A stretch of 7,877 bases of DNA from an uncultured Chitinophagaceae bacterium (GCA_946885665.1 CAMPGT010000185.1:1-7877); one strand, 5' to 3'; counted from the stretch's first letter, positions 1 through 7,064 are shown. Notes: generated by a model not told the origin, from the letters alone. A program made the numbers and translations.

Positions 1-151
1 ATCCCGGATCATGCGCAAGCAGTTCTTCGAATAAACCGCGCGCCACTTCCTCTTTGCCGAGTTTGATATATTCCAGTCCCAGGGCATGCTTCAAAAAAGA
101 ATCATCAGCATTCGCGAGCAGCATCTCCTTTATCTTCTCAATTCTATCCAT
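1..151 (-). CDS. TPR-repeat protein, N-terminal part only
   Basis: The first 50 residues of a protein begin at an ATG at 151-149 and run off the left edge of the window. They read MDRIEKIKEMLLANADDSFL, then KHALGLEYIKLGKEEVARGL and FEELLAHDPG. The pattern of two amphipathic helices, with A-LG-EY-KLG in the first and A-LFE-LL-DP at the end of the second, is that of a tetratricopeptide repeat. TPR repeats are protein-protein interaction scaffolds and do not by themselves give a function. There is no signal peptide in the visible part, so a cytoplasmic location is likely. It is divergent from etfB with an 87-base gap in which I see no clear promoter match. The family call is fairly safe; the specific role is unknown. 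Confidence 0.8.
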   Translation of the reverse strand, partial: MDRIEKIKEMLLANADDSFLKHALGLEYIKLGKEEVARGLFEELLAHDPG

Positions 152-238
152 TTCTTCGCCTAAAAATTGTTTATATGATGAAAATTCTTTTGGTTTGCAG
201 GGTTTAGTTGCATAAACAACTTTATAAATGCTTACATT

Positions 239-982
239 ATGAAGATCCTGGTTTGTATCAGCAAAACGCCAGACACCACGGCAAAAATAGCCTTCACCGA
301 TAACAATACGAAATTCGCAGAAGCCGGCGTGCAATGGATAATTAATCCGTACGACGAATGGTACGCCCTCGTGCGCGCGATTGAATTGAAGGAAAAAGAT
401 CCTTCCACCATCATCCACCTGGTAACTGTTGGCGCCGCCGATACCGAACCCATCATCAGGAAGGCACTGGCCCTCGGCGGCGATGAAGCATACCGCGTTA
501 ATGCCACGCCACACGACAGCTACTATGTGGCCGCTCAGATTGCCGGGATGGCAAAAGAGGGTAATTACGATCTCATTTTTACAGGGAAAGAAACCATTGA
601 CTATAACAGTTCATCCGTAGGAGGAATGTTGGCTGAGCTGTTGGGATTACCGTTTATCAGCCTTGCCACAAAATTTGAGCTGAATGGCACCTCGGCTACA
701 CTTCATCGTGAGATAGAAGGCGGCGACGAGGTGGTGGAGGCATCACTGCCGCTGGTGGTAAGCTGTCAGAAAGGAATGGCAGAACAAAGAATACCGAATA
801 TGAAAGGCATCATGGGTGCGCGTACAAAACCGCTGAAGGTGAGTGAACCCGTAGCTGCGGAACCGCTGACCAGCATCGTTTCATTCGAGCTGCCGCCGGC
901 TAAGGCAGGTGTAAAGCTCGTTCCTGCCGACAACCCCGCAGAATTGCTGCGGCTGCTGCATGAAGAAGCGAAGGTCATTTGA
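239..982 (+). CDS. etfB: electron transfer flavoprotein, beta subunit
   Basis: A 247-residue protein of the usual EtfB length. EtfB binds AMP and pairs with EtfA, which holds FAD; the heterodimer carries electrons from acyl-CoA dehydrogenases and similar flavoenzymes to the respiratory chain in the cytoplasm. Visible landmarks are the N-terminal MKILVCISKTPDT, the INPYDEWYALVRAIELKE segment, the DLIFTGKETIDYNSSSVGGM nucleotide-binding region, and the EtfB signature area REIEGGDEVVEASLPLVVSC followed by QRIPNMKGIMGARTKPL. The ATG at 239 starts exactly at the family's conserved N-terminus. No Shine-Dalgarno is seen, as expected in Bacteroidota. The next gene, etfA, starts 24 bases after the stop, so the two form an operon. 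I cannot decide from sequence alone whether this ETF is bifurcating; nothing points that way. Confidence 0.96.
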   Translation: MKILVCISKTPDTTAKIAFTDNNTKFAEAGVQWIINPYDEWYALVRAIELKEKDPSTIIHLVTVGAADTEPIIRKALALGGDEAYRVNATPHDSYYVAAQIAGMAKEGNYDLIFTGKETIDYNSSSVGGMLAELLGLPFISLATKFELNGTSATLHREIEGGDEVVEASLPLVVSCQKGMAEQRIPNMKGIMGARTKPLKVSEPVAAEPLTSIVSFELPPAKAGVKLVPADNPAELLRLLHEEAKVI

Positions 983-1006
983 TTTCATCAAACTTAAAAA
1001 CAAGCT

Positions 1007-1960
1007 ATGCCGGTTTTAATATTCCTCGATCAGTCGGAAAATACGCTGAAGAAAACAACTTCCGAAGTGATGAGCTACGGTGCGCAGGTGGCGGCACAAT
1101 TGGGAACCACAGCAGAAGGCGTTTTGCTCGGCACCTTCAACGGCGACGTTGCCGCACTGGGCAAATATGGTGTCGGCAAAATACATCATGCCAATGATGC
1201 TTCTCTCGACCATCCTGACGGCGAGGTATACACGAATATCATTTGCAAGGTTGCGGAAGACATTGGTGCTAAGGTCATCATCTTCTCGCAAAATTTGCAC
1301 GGCAGGGCCATTGCCCCGCGGGTTTCGGCAAAATTGAAGGCCGGCCTGGTGGCGGGCGCGGTAGGACTGCCGGATACGTCAAACGGATTTGTGGTGAAAA
1401 AAAATGTATTCTCGGGAAAAGCGTTTGCGAACATTGCCGTGAATACCGACATAAAAATCATTTCGCTGAACCCGAATTCCTTTCAGGCCTCCGGGAACGG
1501 CGGCACGGCCGAAGTGGTGGCGCTGACGGTAGCGCCGGCGCCGGCCAGAACAAAAGTGCAGGCGGTTAACAAATTGTCGGGCGCTATCCCGCTGAGCGAG
1601 GCCGAGCGCGTGGTAAGCGGCGGCAGGGGCCTGAAGGGACCGGAAAACTGGAAGATGATCGAAGAGCTGGCGTCACTGCTGGGCGCCGCAACGGCCTGCA
1701 GCCGGGCAGTGACCGATGCCGGATGGAGGCCTCACCACGAACACGTAGGCCAAACGGGCCTCGCCATTGCGCCCAACCTGTACATGGCCATAGGGATATC
1801 GGGCGCCATCCAGCACCTGGCGGGTGTAAACAGGAGCAAGGTGATTGTGGTGATCAACAAAGACCCCGAGGCGCCTTTTTTCAAAGCCGCAGATTACGGT
1901 ATCGTTGGCGATGCGTTCGAGGTGGTGCCGAAGATGATCGAGGAGCTGAGGAAGAGATGA
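1007..1960 (+). CDS. etfA: electron transfer flavoprotein, alpha subunit (FAD-binding)
   Basis: A 317-residue protein, normal for EtfA. It partners EtfB and carries the redox-active FAD. The N-terminal half is the ETF domain shared with EtfB ([16 protein letters not shown] at the start, [20 protein letters not shown] near the middle). The C-terminal FAD domain shows [10 protein letters not shown] at 202-211, SRAVTDAGW from residue 232 with Arg233, VGQTG at 247-251, and the EtfA signature [17 protein letters not shown] followed by [18 protein letters not shown]. All the expected FAD-contacting segments are present, so it should be functional. The start at ATG 1007 matches the family's N-terminus. 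The stop TGA is followed at once by a heptamer repeat (from 1961), so the end of the gene abuts the repeat island. Confidence 0.97.
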   Translation: MPVLIFLDQSENTLKKTTSEVMSYGAQVAAQLGTTAEGVLLGTFNGDVAALGKYGVGKIHHANDASLDHPDGEVYTNIICKVAEDIGAKVIIFSQNLHGRAIAPRVSAKLKAGLVAGAVGLPDTSNGFVVKKNVFSGKAFANIAVNTDIKIISLNPNSFQASGNGGTAEVVALTVAPAPARTKVQAVNKLSGAIPLSEAERVVSGGRGLKGPENWKMIEELASLLGAATACSRAVTDAGWRPHHEHVGQTGLAIAPNLYMAIGISGAIQHLAGVNRSKVIVVINKDPEAPFFKAADYGIVGDAFEVVPKMIEELRKR

Positions 1961-2114
1961 CGGGCAATGGGCAATGGAATAAAAAATACATTAATTTTTT
2001 ATCTTTATTTTAATCGCCAATGCATCGGTACGACAATCACTTATAAATAATTGTGAAAAGCTTTTTTAAATAATTCTGAAAATCTTATTGCCGATTGCCC
2101 ATTGCCCACTGCCG
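1961..2114. repeat. intergenic repeat island: inverted ATTGCCC heptamers and a direct repeat
   Basis: Directly after the etfA stop, GGGCAATGGGCAAT (1962-1975) is perfectly complementary to ATTGCCCATTGCCC (2094-2107). The right arm belongs to four 7-base units at 2087-2114: ATTGCCG, ATTGCCC, ATTGCCC, ACTGCCG. Between the arms lies about 118 bases of AT-rich DNA containing a direct repeat, TAAATAATTGTGAAAA (2044-2059) and TAAATAATTCTGAAAA (2067-2082), one mismatch in 16, spaced 23 bases. An AAAAGCTTTTTT word sits at 2056-2067. If transcribed, the arms could pair into a long-range stem and might help separate etfA from the next gene, but this is inference. No target-site duplication is visible at the outer ends. 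Confidence 0.8.
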
Positions 2115-2149
2115 CCGTCCCCTCCCCTCAATTTTTCAGGAAATTCTTG

Positions 2150-2157
2150 TACGTTTG
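2150..2157 (+). promoter_or_regulatory. probable -7 promoter element (TACGTTTG) for the bifunctional nuclease gene
   Basis: TACGTTTG matches the Bacteroidota primary-sigma -7 consensus TAnnTTTG exactly. A transcript would start near 2163-2165, giving a leader of about 50 bases to the ATG at 2217. No good -33 TTG box is seen at the usual distance. The location after the repeat island suggests that this gene and ispE can be transcribed independently of etfBA. Confidence 0.55.
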
Positions 2158-2216
2158 TAGTTATTAACTAAATGACAACCGCCCGAATACATCGCAACAA
2201 CCGGGTTAATGTTTAT

Positions 2217-2813
2217 ATGAAGAAAATAGAGTTGGAAATAGTGGCATTGTCTCATAGCATAACCCAAACTCATTCCTATGCTGTGGTGTTGGGTGAAGTG
2301 AATGGATTGCGCCGTTTGCCCATCGTAATCGGTGGATTCGAAGCCCAGGCTATCGCCGTGGCACTGGAAAAAATGCACCCGAGCCGGCCCCTTACACACG
2401 ACCTGATGAAGAACTTTATGAGCGCCTTCAACATAGATCTGCAGGAGATCATCATCTGCGACCTGCAGGAAGGCATCTTCTATTCCAAGCTGCTCTGCGT
2501 AAGTGAACACGACACCGTGGAGATAGATTCCCGCACCTCCGATGCGCTGGCCCTGGCGGTCAGGTTCGGCTGCCCCATCTATACCTACGATAATATATTG
2601 GAAAGCGCCGGCATCCTGATGGAAGATTCGACAGGTAAAAAGAAAATCGCCCGCGAAGCGGTCACTACCGAAACGTCCAGGGGCTCCGACGACCTGCGCG
2701 CCTTATCTGTCGAAGAGCTTAACCACCTGCTGAACGAGGTGCTGGAACAGGAAGATTACCTGCGGGCAATAGCCATCCGCGACGAGATCAACAGCCGCAA
2801 AAAATCACGATAA
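2217..2813 (+). CDS. bifunctional nuclease (DUF151) family protein with C-terminal UVR motif
   Basis: A 198-residue cytoplasmic protein. Residues 1 to about 135 are the bifunctional-nuclease (BFN/DUF151) domain: MKKIELEIVALSHS at the start, LPIVIGGFEAQAIAVALE at 34-51, HDLMKNFM at 61-68, GIFYSKL at 86-92 and IDSRTSDALALAVRFGCPIY from 103. Residues about 158-193 form a UVR motif (LNEVLEQEDYLRAIAIRDEI), the helical hairpin found in UvrB, UvrC and ClpC-associated proteins. Members of the family have been described with RNase and DNase activity, but the role in Bacteroidota is not settled. An in-frame ATG lies at 2172, adding 15 residues (MTTARIHRNN...), but the family begins at MKKIELEI, so 2217 is preferred. 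The ispE start follows the stop by five bases, so the two are probably co-transcribed. The position after etfBA is, as I recall, common in Bacteroidota. Confidence 0.9.
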   Translation: MKKIELEIVALSHSITQTHSYAVVLGEVNGLRRLPIVIGGFEAQAIAVALEKMHPSRPLTHDLMKNFMSAFNIDLQEIIICDLQEGIFYSKLLCVSEHDTVEIDSRTSDALALAVRFGCPIYTYDNILESAGILMEDSTGKKKIAREAVTTETSRGSDDLRALSVEELNHLLNEVLEQEDYLRAIAIRDEINSRKKSR

Positions 2814-2818
2814 ATACC

Positions 2819-3673
2819 TTGGTCCTTTTCCCAAATTGCAAAATCAACCTGGGCCTGCATGTGCTCGAAAAAAGGACCGACGGCTACCACAACCTCGAAA
2901 CAGTATTCTTTCCGCTTTCCCTCAAAGATGCGCTGGAAATCAACGCCTGCCCCGTACTGAAGCATATTCCTCCGCAGGAGTTCGAGCTGAACATTTCCGG
3001 GCTCCCCATCCCCGGTGACCCATCATCAAACCTTTGCACAAAGGCGTGGCAACTCATCAAAAAAGACTTCCCCGGCATTCCACCCGTCAAAATGCACCTC
3101 CTGAAGGCCATTCCCCCCGGCGGCGGACTCGCAGGAGGATCATCGAACGGTGCCTTTACCCTGATGCTCTTAAATGAATTGTTCGACCTTAAAATAGGCC
3201 GGCAGCAGCTCATGAATTACGCGCTCCGGCTCGGCAGCGACTGCCCTTTCTTCATCGTCAACAAACCGTGCTTCGCATCGGGCCGTGGCGAACTGCTCGA
3301 AGACGTGCAGGTAGACCTCTCCCGGTACAAATTTGTTTTGGTGCACCCCGGCATCCACATTGATACCGCCTGGGCGTTTTCCCGAATCGGATCCCCTCAT
3401 CATTCCATGCCCCTCAAGGACGTTATTCAACGGCCTGTTGCATCCTGGAAGAACGAACTGGTGAATGATTTCGAGGCGCCCGTGTTTGAAGAATACCACG
3501 CCCTTGCAAAAATTAAAGAGTCGCTGTATACCGCCGGCGCCGAATATGCTTCCCTCACAGGTACGGGCAGTTGCGTCTTCGGCATATTCCATAAGGATGC
3601 GAACGTGAGCGGCCTTGATTTTGGAGGAGAATACAAAGTTTACCACCTGCATCCCGGTTCACCGGCATTTTAA
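2819..3673 (+). CDS. ispE: 4-diphosphocytidyl-2-C-methyl-D-erythritol kinase
   Basis: A 284-residue GHMP-family kinase that phosphorylates CDP-methylerythritol with ATP in the MEP (non-mevalonate) isoprenoid pathway. The substrate-binding N-terminus FPNCKINLGLHVLEKRTDGY is present with Lys8, the glycine-rich ATP loop IPPGGGLAGGSSNG lies at 98-111, GSDCPFF holds Asp141, and the third GHMP motif SLTGTGSCVFGIF is near the C-terminus. Lys8 and Asp141 correspond to the catalytic Lys/Asp pair known from E. coli IspE. No ATG is available at the right place: the conserved N-terminus begins at TTG 2819, preceded by VLFPN instead of the usual M-V/I-F-P-N. The gene starts five bases after the preceding stop. 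A TTG start may lower translation, which would fit an enzyme needed in small amounts, but this is inference. Confidence 0.95.
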   Translation: MVLFPNCKINLGLHVLEKRTDGYHNLETVFFPLSLKDALEINACPVLKHIPPQEFELNISGLPIPGDPSSNLCTKAWQLIKKDFPGIPPVKMHLLKAIPPGGGLAGGSSNGAFTLMLLNELFDLKIGRQQLMNYALRLGSDCPFFIVNKPCFASGRGELLEDVQVDLSRYKFVLVHPGIHIDTAWAFSRIGSPHHSMPLKDVIQRPVASWKNELVNDFEAPVFEEYHALAKIKESLYTAGAEYASLTGTGSCVFGIFHKDANVSGLDFGGEYKVYHLHPGSPAF

Positions 3674-3772
3674 TTATCTTTGCAGAAATTCAGCGACATC
3701 ATTACACGCGCCCACATATTGCATTTTCTTTCGCAGAATCTCGACTTCCTCGATCATCCCATCGGGTAACAT
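3674..3772 (-). CDS. candidate small ORF, 32 aa, antisense in the ispE-rocD gap
   Basis: On the minus strand an ATG at 3772-3770 opens a 32-codon frame ending in TAA at 3676-3674, immediately next to the ispE stop. It begins MLPDGMIEEVEILRKKMQ and ends DVAEFLQR, charged and apparently helical, with codon choice like the neighbouring genes. A TAG lies directly upstream of the ATG, so it cannot extend in frame. The opposite strand is open over almost the same stretch: a TTG-started frame at 3680-3769, beginning MQKFSDIITRAHILHF. At most one is likely real. It may be a small protein, the remnant of a larger gene, or chance. I do not recognise either peptide. Confidence 0.25.
   Translation of the reverse strand: MLPDGMIEEVEILRKKMQYVGACNDVAEFLQR
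3675..3682 (+). promoter_or_regulatory. probable -7 promoter element (TATCTTTG) for rocD
   Basis: TATCTTTG followed by C, two bases after the ispE stop, matches the Bacteroidota -7 consensus TAnnTTTG exactly. Transcription would start near 3688, giving a leader of about 135 bases before rocD. No strong -33 TTG is visible; GGTTCACC lies at roughly that distance. The same bases are also the last codons of the antisense small ORF, so coincidence is possible. Confidence 0.55.
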
Positions 3773-3784
3773 CTATTTTTTTGC

Positions 3785-3800
3785 CGTCTCCCGTCTCCCG
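3785..3800. repeat. short heptamer repeat, CGTCTCC x 2
   Basis: CGTCTCC occurs twice in tandem, followed by CG, then a T-run (TTTTTTAAATTTAA) just ahead of the rocD start. The reverse complement is a GGAGACG heptamer, of the same period as the ATTGCCC and GTGAAAG repeats elsewhere in this window. It falls in the rocD leader. Confidence 0.6.
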
Positions 3801-3823
3801 TTTTTTAAATTTAACCGCATACC

Positions 3824-5068
3824 ATGCAACAAGTCGACAACCTGTCATCCAGGTCATCCTATTTTTTATCTCTTGAAGAAGATTACGGCGCCCATAACTA
3901 CCATCCGCTTCCCGTTGTGCTAACCCGCGGCGAAGGTGTTTTCGTTTACGACGTGGATGGTAAACGATACTACGATTTCCTCAGCGGATATTCAGCGGTC
4001 AACCAGGGCCACTGTCATCCCCGCATCCTCGACACATTCACGAAGCAGGCAGCAAAGCTTACATTAACGTCCCGCGCCTTTTACAACGACCAGCTCGGCG
4101 AATTTGAAAAATACATCACCGGTTTGTTTGGCTACCAGAAGGTACTGCCGATGAACACCGGCGTTGAAGCTGTTGAGACGGCGATTAAATTATGCAGGCG
4201 ATGGGCATACGACGTTAAACACATTGCCGCCGGCCAGGCGAAAATCATCGTCTGCGAAAATAATTTTCATGGCCGTACGGGCGCCGTCATTTCCTTTAGC
4301 AGCGATCCCTCCGCATACGCCGGATTTGGTCCGCTCATGCCGGGCTTTCTAAAAATTCCCTACAATGACCTCAATGCATTGCAGCGCGCATTGTCGGATA
4401 AAAATGTTGCGGGTTTCCTGGTGGAACCCATACAGGGTGAAGCGGGTGTGGTTTTACCCGACGACGGCTACCTGGCAGCCGCAAAACAGTGCTGTGAAGA
4501 TGCAAACGTTTTGTTCATCGCCGACGAAATTCAAACCGGGCTCTGCAGAACCGGCGCACTCCTCTGCTGCGATCATGAAAATGTAAAACCGGACATCCTT
4601 ATCCTCGGCAAGGCCCTGAGCGGGGGAATGATGCCCGTATCGGCAGTGCTGGCAAACGATGATATTATGCTCACCATCAAACCTGGCGAACACGGATCCA
4701 CGTACGGAGGCAATCCGCTTGCAGCGGCTGTTTCCATTACAGCGCTCAGGGTATTGCTCGATGAATCAATGGCCGAAAATGCAATAGCCATGGGCCACCT
4801 CCTGCGGACGCAGCTAAAGAAGATTTCATCGGCGCTGGTAGCAGACGTGCGCGGCAAAGGATTACTCAACGCCATCACGATCCGTCATGGAGACAGCAAC
4901 GCCGCATGGAACCTTTGCCTCATCATGAAGGAAAACGGCCTGCTGGCAAAACCCACACACGGCGACAAGATCAGGTTCGCACCGCCATTGCTTATCAATG
5001 AAGAACAAGTGACCGACACGGCAGACATCATCCGCCGATCAATTGTTAGCTTTGAAAATCAACACTGA
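3824..5068 (+). CDS. rocD: ornithine--oxo-acid aminotransferase
   Basis: A 414-residue class III PLP aminotransferase that transfers the delta-amino group of ornithine to 2-oxoglutarate, giving glutamate semialdehyde and glutamate (arginine/ornithine to proline/glutamate route). Features: [20 protein letters not shown] near the N-terminus, the PLP phosphate region NTGVEAVE (111-118), FHGR at 148-151, [21 protein letters not shown], the PLP-ring Asp in ADEIQTG (Asp234), the Schiff-base Lys263 in LGKALSGG, and [15 protein letters not shown]. The [15 protein letters not shown] and [19 protein letters not shown] segments distinguish ornithine aminotransferase from acetylornithine or GABA aminotransferases. 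Length is typical and nothing is missing. The ATG at 3824 fits the family N-terminus ([20 protein letters not shown]). A VIT-like membrane protein begins five bases after the stop. Confidence 0.95.
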   Translation: MQQVDNLSSRSSYFLSLEEDYGAHNYHPLPVVLTRGEGVFVYDVDGKRYYDFLSGYSAVNQGHCHPRILDTFTKQAAKLTLTSRAFYNDQLGEFEKYITGLFGYQKVLPMNTGVEAVETAIKLCRRWAYDVKHIAAGQAKIIVCENNFHGRTGAVISFSSDPSAYAGFGPLMPGFLKIPYNDLNALQRALSDKNVAGFLVEPIQGEAGVVLPDDGYLAAAKQCCEDANVLFIADEIQTGLCRTGALLCCDHENVKPDILILGKALSGGMMPVSAVLANDDIMLTIKPGEHGSTYGGNPLAAAVSITALRVLLDESMAENAIAMGHLLRTQLKKISSALVADVRGKGLLNAITIRHGDSNAAWNLCLIMKENGLLAKPTHGDKIRFAPPLLINEEQVTDTADIIRRSIVSFENQH

Positions 5069-5073
5069 TTGGA

Positions 5074-5538
5074 TTGGACGACAAAATACTTTTACGAAAC
5101 ATCTGCATCGGTCTTATTGACGGACTGATTATCCCGCTCGCGGCCGTTGCCGGATTATATGCGTTGTCGGCGACGCTTGCCACCATCGTCATTGCCTGCC
5201 TGGCCGTTTCCATTGCAGGAGCCATGACAATGAGCATCGGCGGCTTCATGGAGGCCCGAAAATATGAACCCGACACGTCTCCCTCATCATCGGGACTGGT
5301 GATCGGCCTCAGCTATTTCGCCGGCGGCAGCACCGTGTGTTTTCCGTTTTTGGTGAATACTGATACCACTGTTTCCCTTCAATGGGCAACGGCCGTGTCG
5401 CTGGTGCTGTTGTCGGTTGCCGGTTTTTTTGAATCGGCGATCCATGGAAAAAGCGGGTGGACCGGCGCCGTCAGGGTAGTGCTCACGGGCGCCGTGGCAG
5501 CAACGGCGGCGTTTCTTATCGCAAAATTATTTGTCTGA
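5074..5538 (+). CDS. compact VIT1/CCC1-family membrane protein
   Basis: A 154-residue integral membrane protein with about five hydrophobic segments, near 11-31, 35-57, 72-94, 101-121 and 130-153. The first two carry the VIT1/CCC1 hallmarks: IDGLIIPLAAVAGLYA, with an Asp in helix 1, and SIAGAMTMSIGGFMEARKYE at the end of helix 2, like the family's AGA-SM--GE---- motif. The final GAVRVVLTGAVAATAAFLIAKLF is also family-like. VIT1/CCC1 proteins move Fe2+ or Mn2+ across membranes. The usual Glu-rich cytoplasmic metal-binding insertion between helices 2 and 3 is reduced here to a short EARKYEPDTSPSSSG linker, and the protein is shorter than a typical family member. The start is TTG at 5074, five bases after rocD, so co-translation is likely. 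Its 3' end overlaps the minus-strand gene by 12 bases. Substrate unknown. Confidence 0.8.
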   Translation: MDDKILLRNICIGLIDGLIIPLAAVAGLYALSATLATIVIACLAVSIAGAMTMSIGGFMEARKYEPDTSPSSSGLVIGLSYFAGGSTVCFPFLVNTDTTVSLQWATAVSLVLLSVAGFFESAIHGKSGWTGAVRVVLTGAVAATAAFLIAKLFV

Positions 5539-5940
5539 TGTATTGCGGCTCTTTTGGTCATTGATGCGAAGGTCGGGCAGCAATGCGGCCAACAGCATCA
5601 GCACTGCACAGATCAGCATTATCCAAATGCCCGTTTGCCGTTCGGGACAAATGCCGACGTAACAGGCCGAAAAAATAAGGAACGTCCTGATGCCGAAGGC
5701 AACGATGATGCAGCACAGGAACACGTTCCACCGTTTCGCCCACAATCTCGGAACCAGGTAAAAAACAACGGAAATCACAGTGAGGATGATGAACACCTTT
5801 CCCGGCTTTCCGTACTGGTTATTTTGCGAATAAAAGCCGGTGAAGTATTGTTGGATGTCGGGATACCATGTCCAGTTGAGGGTACATGAAAAAACGAGCA
5901 CGGCTGCTGCAACGATCCCAATCCATTGAGAATATTTCAT
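5527..5940 (-). CDS. uncharacterised four-helix membrane protein
   Basis: A 137-residue protein starting at ATG 5940-5938 (a TTG two codons earlier is less likely). Hydrophobic segments lie near 5-24, 48-66, 72-95 and 104-124. Between helices 1 and 2 is an aromatic-rich loop (NWTWYPDIQQYFTGFYSQNN, then QYGKPGK), probably outside the cytoplasm, and the C-terminus (DLRINDQKSRNTSDK) is polar. Several cysteines occur in helix 3 and the following loop (FLCC, SACYVGICPE). I do not recognise a named family; similar small proteins seem to occur in Chitinophagaceae. It lies 42 bases downstream of the GntR gene on the same strand, so co-transcription is possible, but a promoter-like word sits directly before its ATG. 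It converges on the VIT-like gene with a 12-base overlap. No function is assigned. Confidence 0.75.
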   Translation of the reverse strand: MKYSQWIGIVAAAVLVFSCTLNWTWYPDIQQYFTGFYSQNNQYGKPGKVFIILTVISVVFYLVPRLWAKRWNVFLCCIIVAFGIRTFLIFSACYVGICPERQTGIWIMLICAVLMLLAALLPDLRINDQKSRNTSDK

Positions 5941-5943
5941 GCG

Positions 5944-5951
5944 CAAATGTA
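5944..5951 (-). promoter_or_regulatory. -7-like element (TACATTTG) right before the small membrane protein gene
   Basis: On the minus strand TACATTTG, an exact TAnnTTTG match, ends three bases before the ATG at 5940. If used as a -7 element, transcription would begin at or next to the start codon, which would make the mRNA leaderless. No -33 box at the expected distance is obvious, so it may be chance. Confidence 0.3.
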
Positions 5952-5982
5952 ATGGTGAACAAGAAGATGACGAAGCACTGTG

Positions 5983-7002
5983 CTACAAAGACTTTCTTTT
6001 GATTAGCACGAATGGGTTTTTAATTTTCTCCTTGCTGTTGTCGAGAATGAATTTAGCGGCGGTCTGCCCCATTTTCACATGGTCGGTAGTCATCACCGTA
6101 ATGCCATCGAGCAATATTTCTTTCAGCGGACTGTCGTTGTACGAAATAATCCCCACATCCTTCCCGATTTCCAGGTTCTGCTCACGCGCCTTCCTGATCA
6201 GGCGGCACAGGTCGTTCTCTTCGATAACAATGTAAGCTTCGCGAGCACTTACCACAGTGTCGTCGTTGATCTCGGGCAATATGGCGTTTTTATAATTGTT
6301 CTGCATGCAGAATTTCCTGAAGCCCACCGGGATCTCAGGCGAATAGGCGTCTACGTCGGGATAAGCAAGGTACAGCTTGTCGTACTTGCCGAGCAGATCA
6401 AGTCCCTGCTCCAGGGCATCCACGATGTCGTTTTGAAAATCCTGGTACACCGCAGCAGAATTGAGGTCGGTGTAGGGAATATTTTTGTCGAGAATGATCA
6501 GTTGGTCGGACGGAATTGTTTTGATGATGGTGAGCGCCTCTGCCGGGTTATCATAAAAGTGCGGCATGATCACGAAATAATCGTAATCGTTCAGGTGATT
6601 AGAAATATGCTCTTTGAGGATGCCGGTATTGAAGTGATGGATCTTGATATCCACCGCCGCATTTTTTCCCAGCGTATCAACGAAGGCGTTGTAGATCTGG
6701 CGCTTGTAATTGCTGATCTTGCTGAAAAGAAGCAGCACCCTGTACGTGGTGTCGATATCCGTTTCGTTCACATAATAGCCCTTTCCTTTCACGGATGTGA
6801 TGATACCCCTTTCGTGAAGGATGTTATACGCTTTCTGTACCGTGTCGCGCGCCAGGAAGTATTCGTTGCTCAGCTCGTTGATGGAATAGATCCGTTCTCC
6901 CTTTTTGTAATTGCCCCTGCGGATGGCATCCGTAATGGAGTTCACGATCTGGAGATAGATCGGCACGCTTTTCTCTGCATTGATGTTTAGTAATTTGCTC
7001 AC
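5983..7002 (-). CDS. GntR-family transcriptional regulator with LacI-like effector domain
   Basis: A 339-residue repressor-type protein. Residues about 11-77 are the GntR winged helix: SVPIYLQIVNSITDAIRRGN, then YKKGERIYSINELSNEYFLA and RDTVQKAYNILHERGIITSV, ending at the wing GKGYYV. From about 86 to the end it has a periplasmic-binding-protein-like sensor domain (YRVLLLFSKISNYKRQIYNAF at the start, DVGIISYNDSPLKEILLDGI near residue 283, MGQTAAKFILDN). This GntR-plus-sugar-sensor layout is that of AraR-like and Bacteroides FucR-like regulators, which release DNA on binding a sugar. No sugar genes are next to it, so the effector cannot be read from context. The start is GTG at 7002; an in-frame stop lies just upstream (7017-7015) and no suitable ATG exists. 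It is divergent from the SET gene, and a palindrome at 7052-7064 could be its operator. Confidence 0.92.
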   Translation of the reverse strand: MSKLLNINAEKSVPIYLQIVNSITDAIRRGNYKKGERIYSINELSNEYFLARDTVQKAYNILHERGIITSVKGKGYYVNETDIDTTYRVLLLFSKISNYKRQIYNAFVDTLGKNAAVDIKIHHFNTGILKEHISNHLNDYDYFVIMPHFYDNPAEALTIIKTIPSDQLIILDKNIPYTDLNSAAVYQDFQNDIVDALEQGLDLLGKYDKLYLAYPDVDAYSPEIPVGFRKFCMQNNYKNAILPEINDDTVVSAREAYIVIEENDLCRLIRKAREQNLEIGKDVGIISYNDSPLKEILLDGITVMTTDHVKMGQTAAKFILDNSKEKIKNPFVLIKRKSL

Positions 7003-7051
7003 CTTTTTTCGAAGTTAACGCAAGGTAGCAAAATGCTTCCATGCGGAATGA

Positions 7052-7064
7052 AGGTTTTAAACCT
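7052..7064. promoter_or_regulatory. palindrome AGGTTTTAAACCT, candidate GntR operator
   Basis: A perfect 13-base inverted repeat (AGGTTT-T-AAACCT) lies in the 106-base gap between the divergent GntR and SET genes. It is 50 bases upstream of the GntR start and touches the -7-like element of the SET gene. GntR regulators bind short palindromes and often control themselves and a divergent neighbour. The match to this particular protein is inference. Confidence 0.4.

Noticed and set aside
152..238. Promoter elements between the TPR gene and etfB
   Set aside because: I found no TAnnTTTG match with sensible spacing on either strand, so none is annotated although promoters must exist.
1962..2107. 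Calling the inverted-repeat unit a MITE or insertion sequence
   Set aside because: No target-site duplication, no transposase fragment and no second copy in the window; the arms are tandem heptamers, which can arise independently.
3615..3923. Plus-strand frame of 102 codons bridging ispE and rocD
   Set aside because: It overlaps the ends of two well-supported genes in another frame, and its sequence is low in protein-like character, including translated repeat sequence.
5880..5940. Lipoprotein signal (VFSC near residue 19) in the small membrane protein
   Set aside because: Phe at the -2 position is unusual for a lipobox and the segment reads as an ordinary transmembrane helix.
6079..6990. 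Long plus-strand open frame of about 303 codons opposite the GntR gene
   Set aside because: It is the complement of a clear GntR gene, has a run of Val, Ile and Asp typical of a shadow frame, and shows no recognisable domain.
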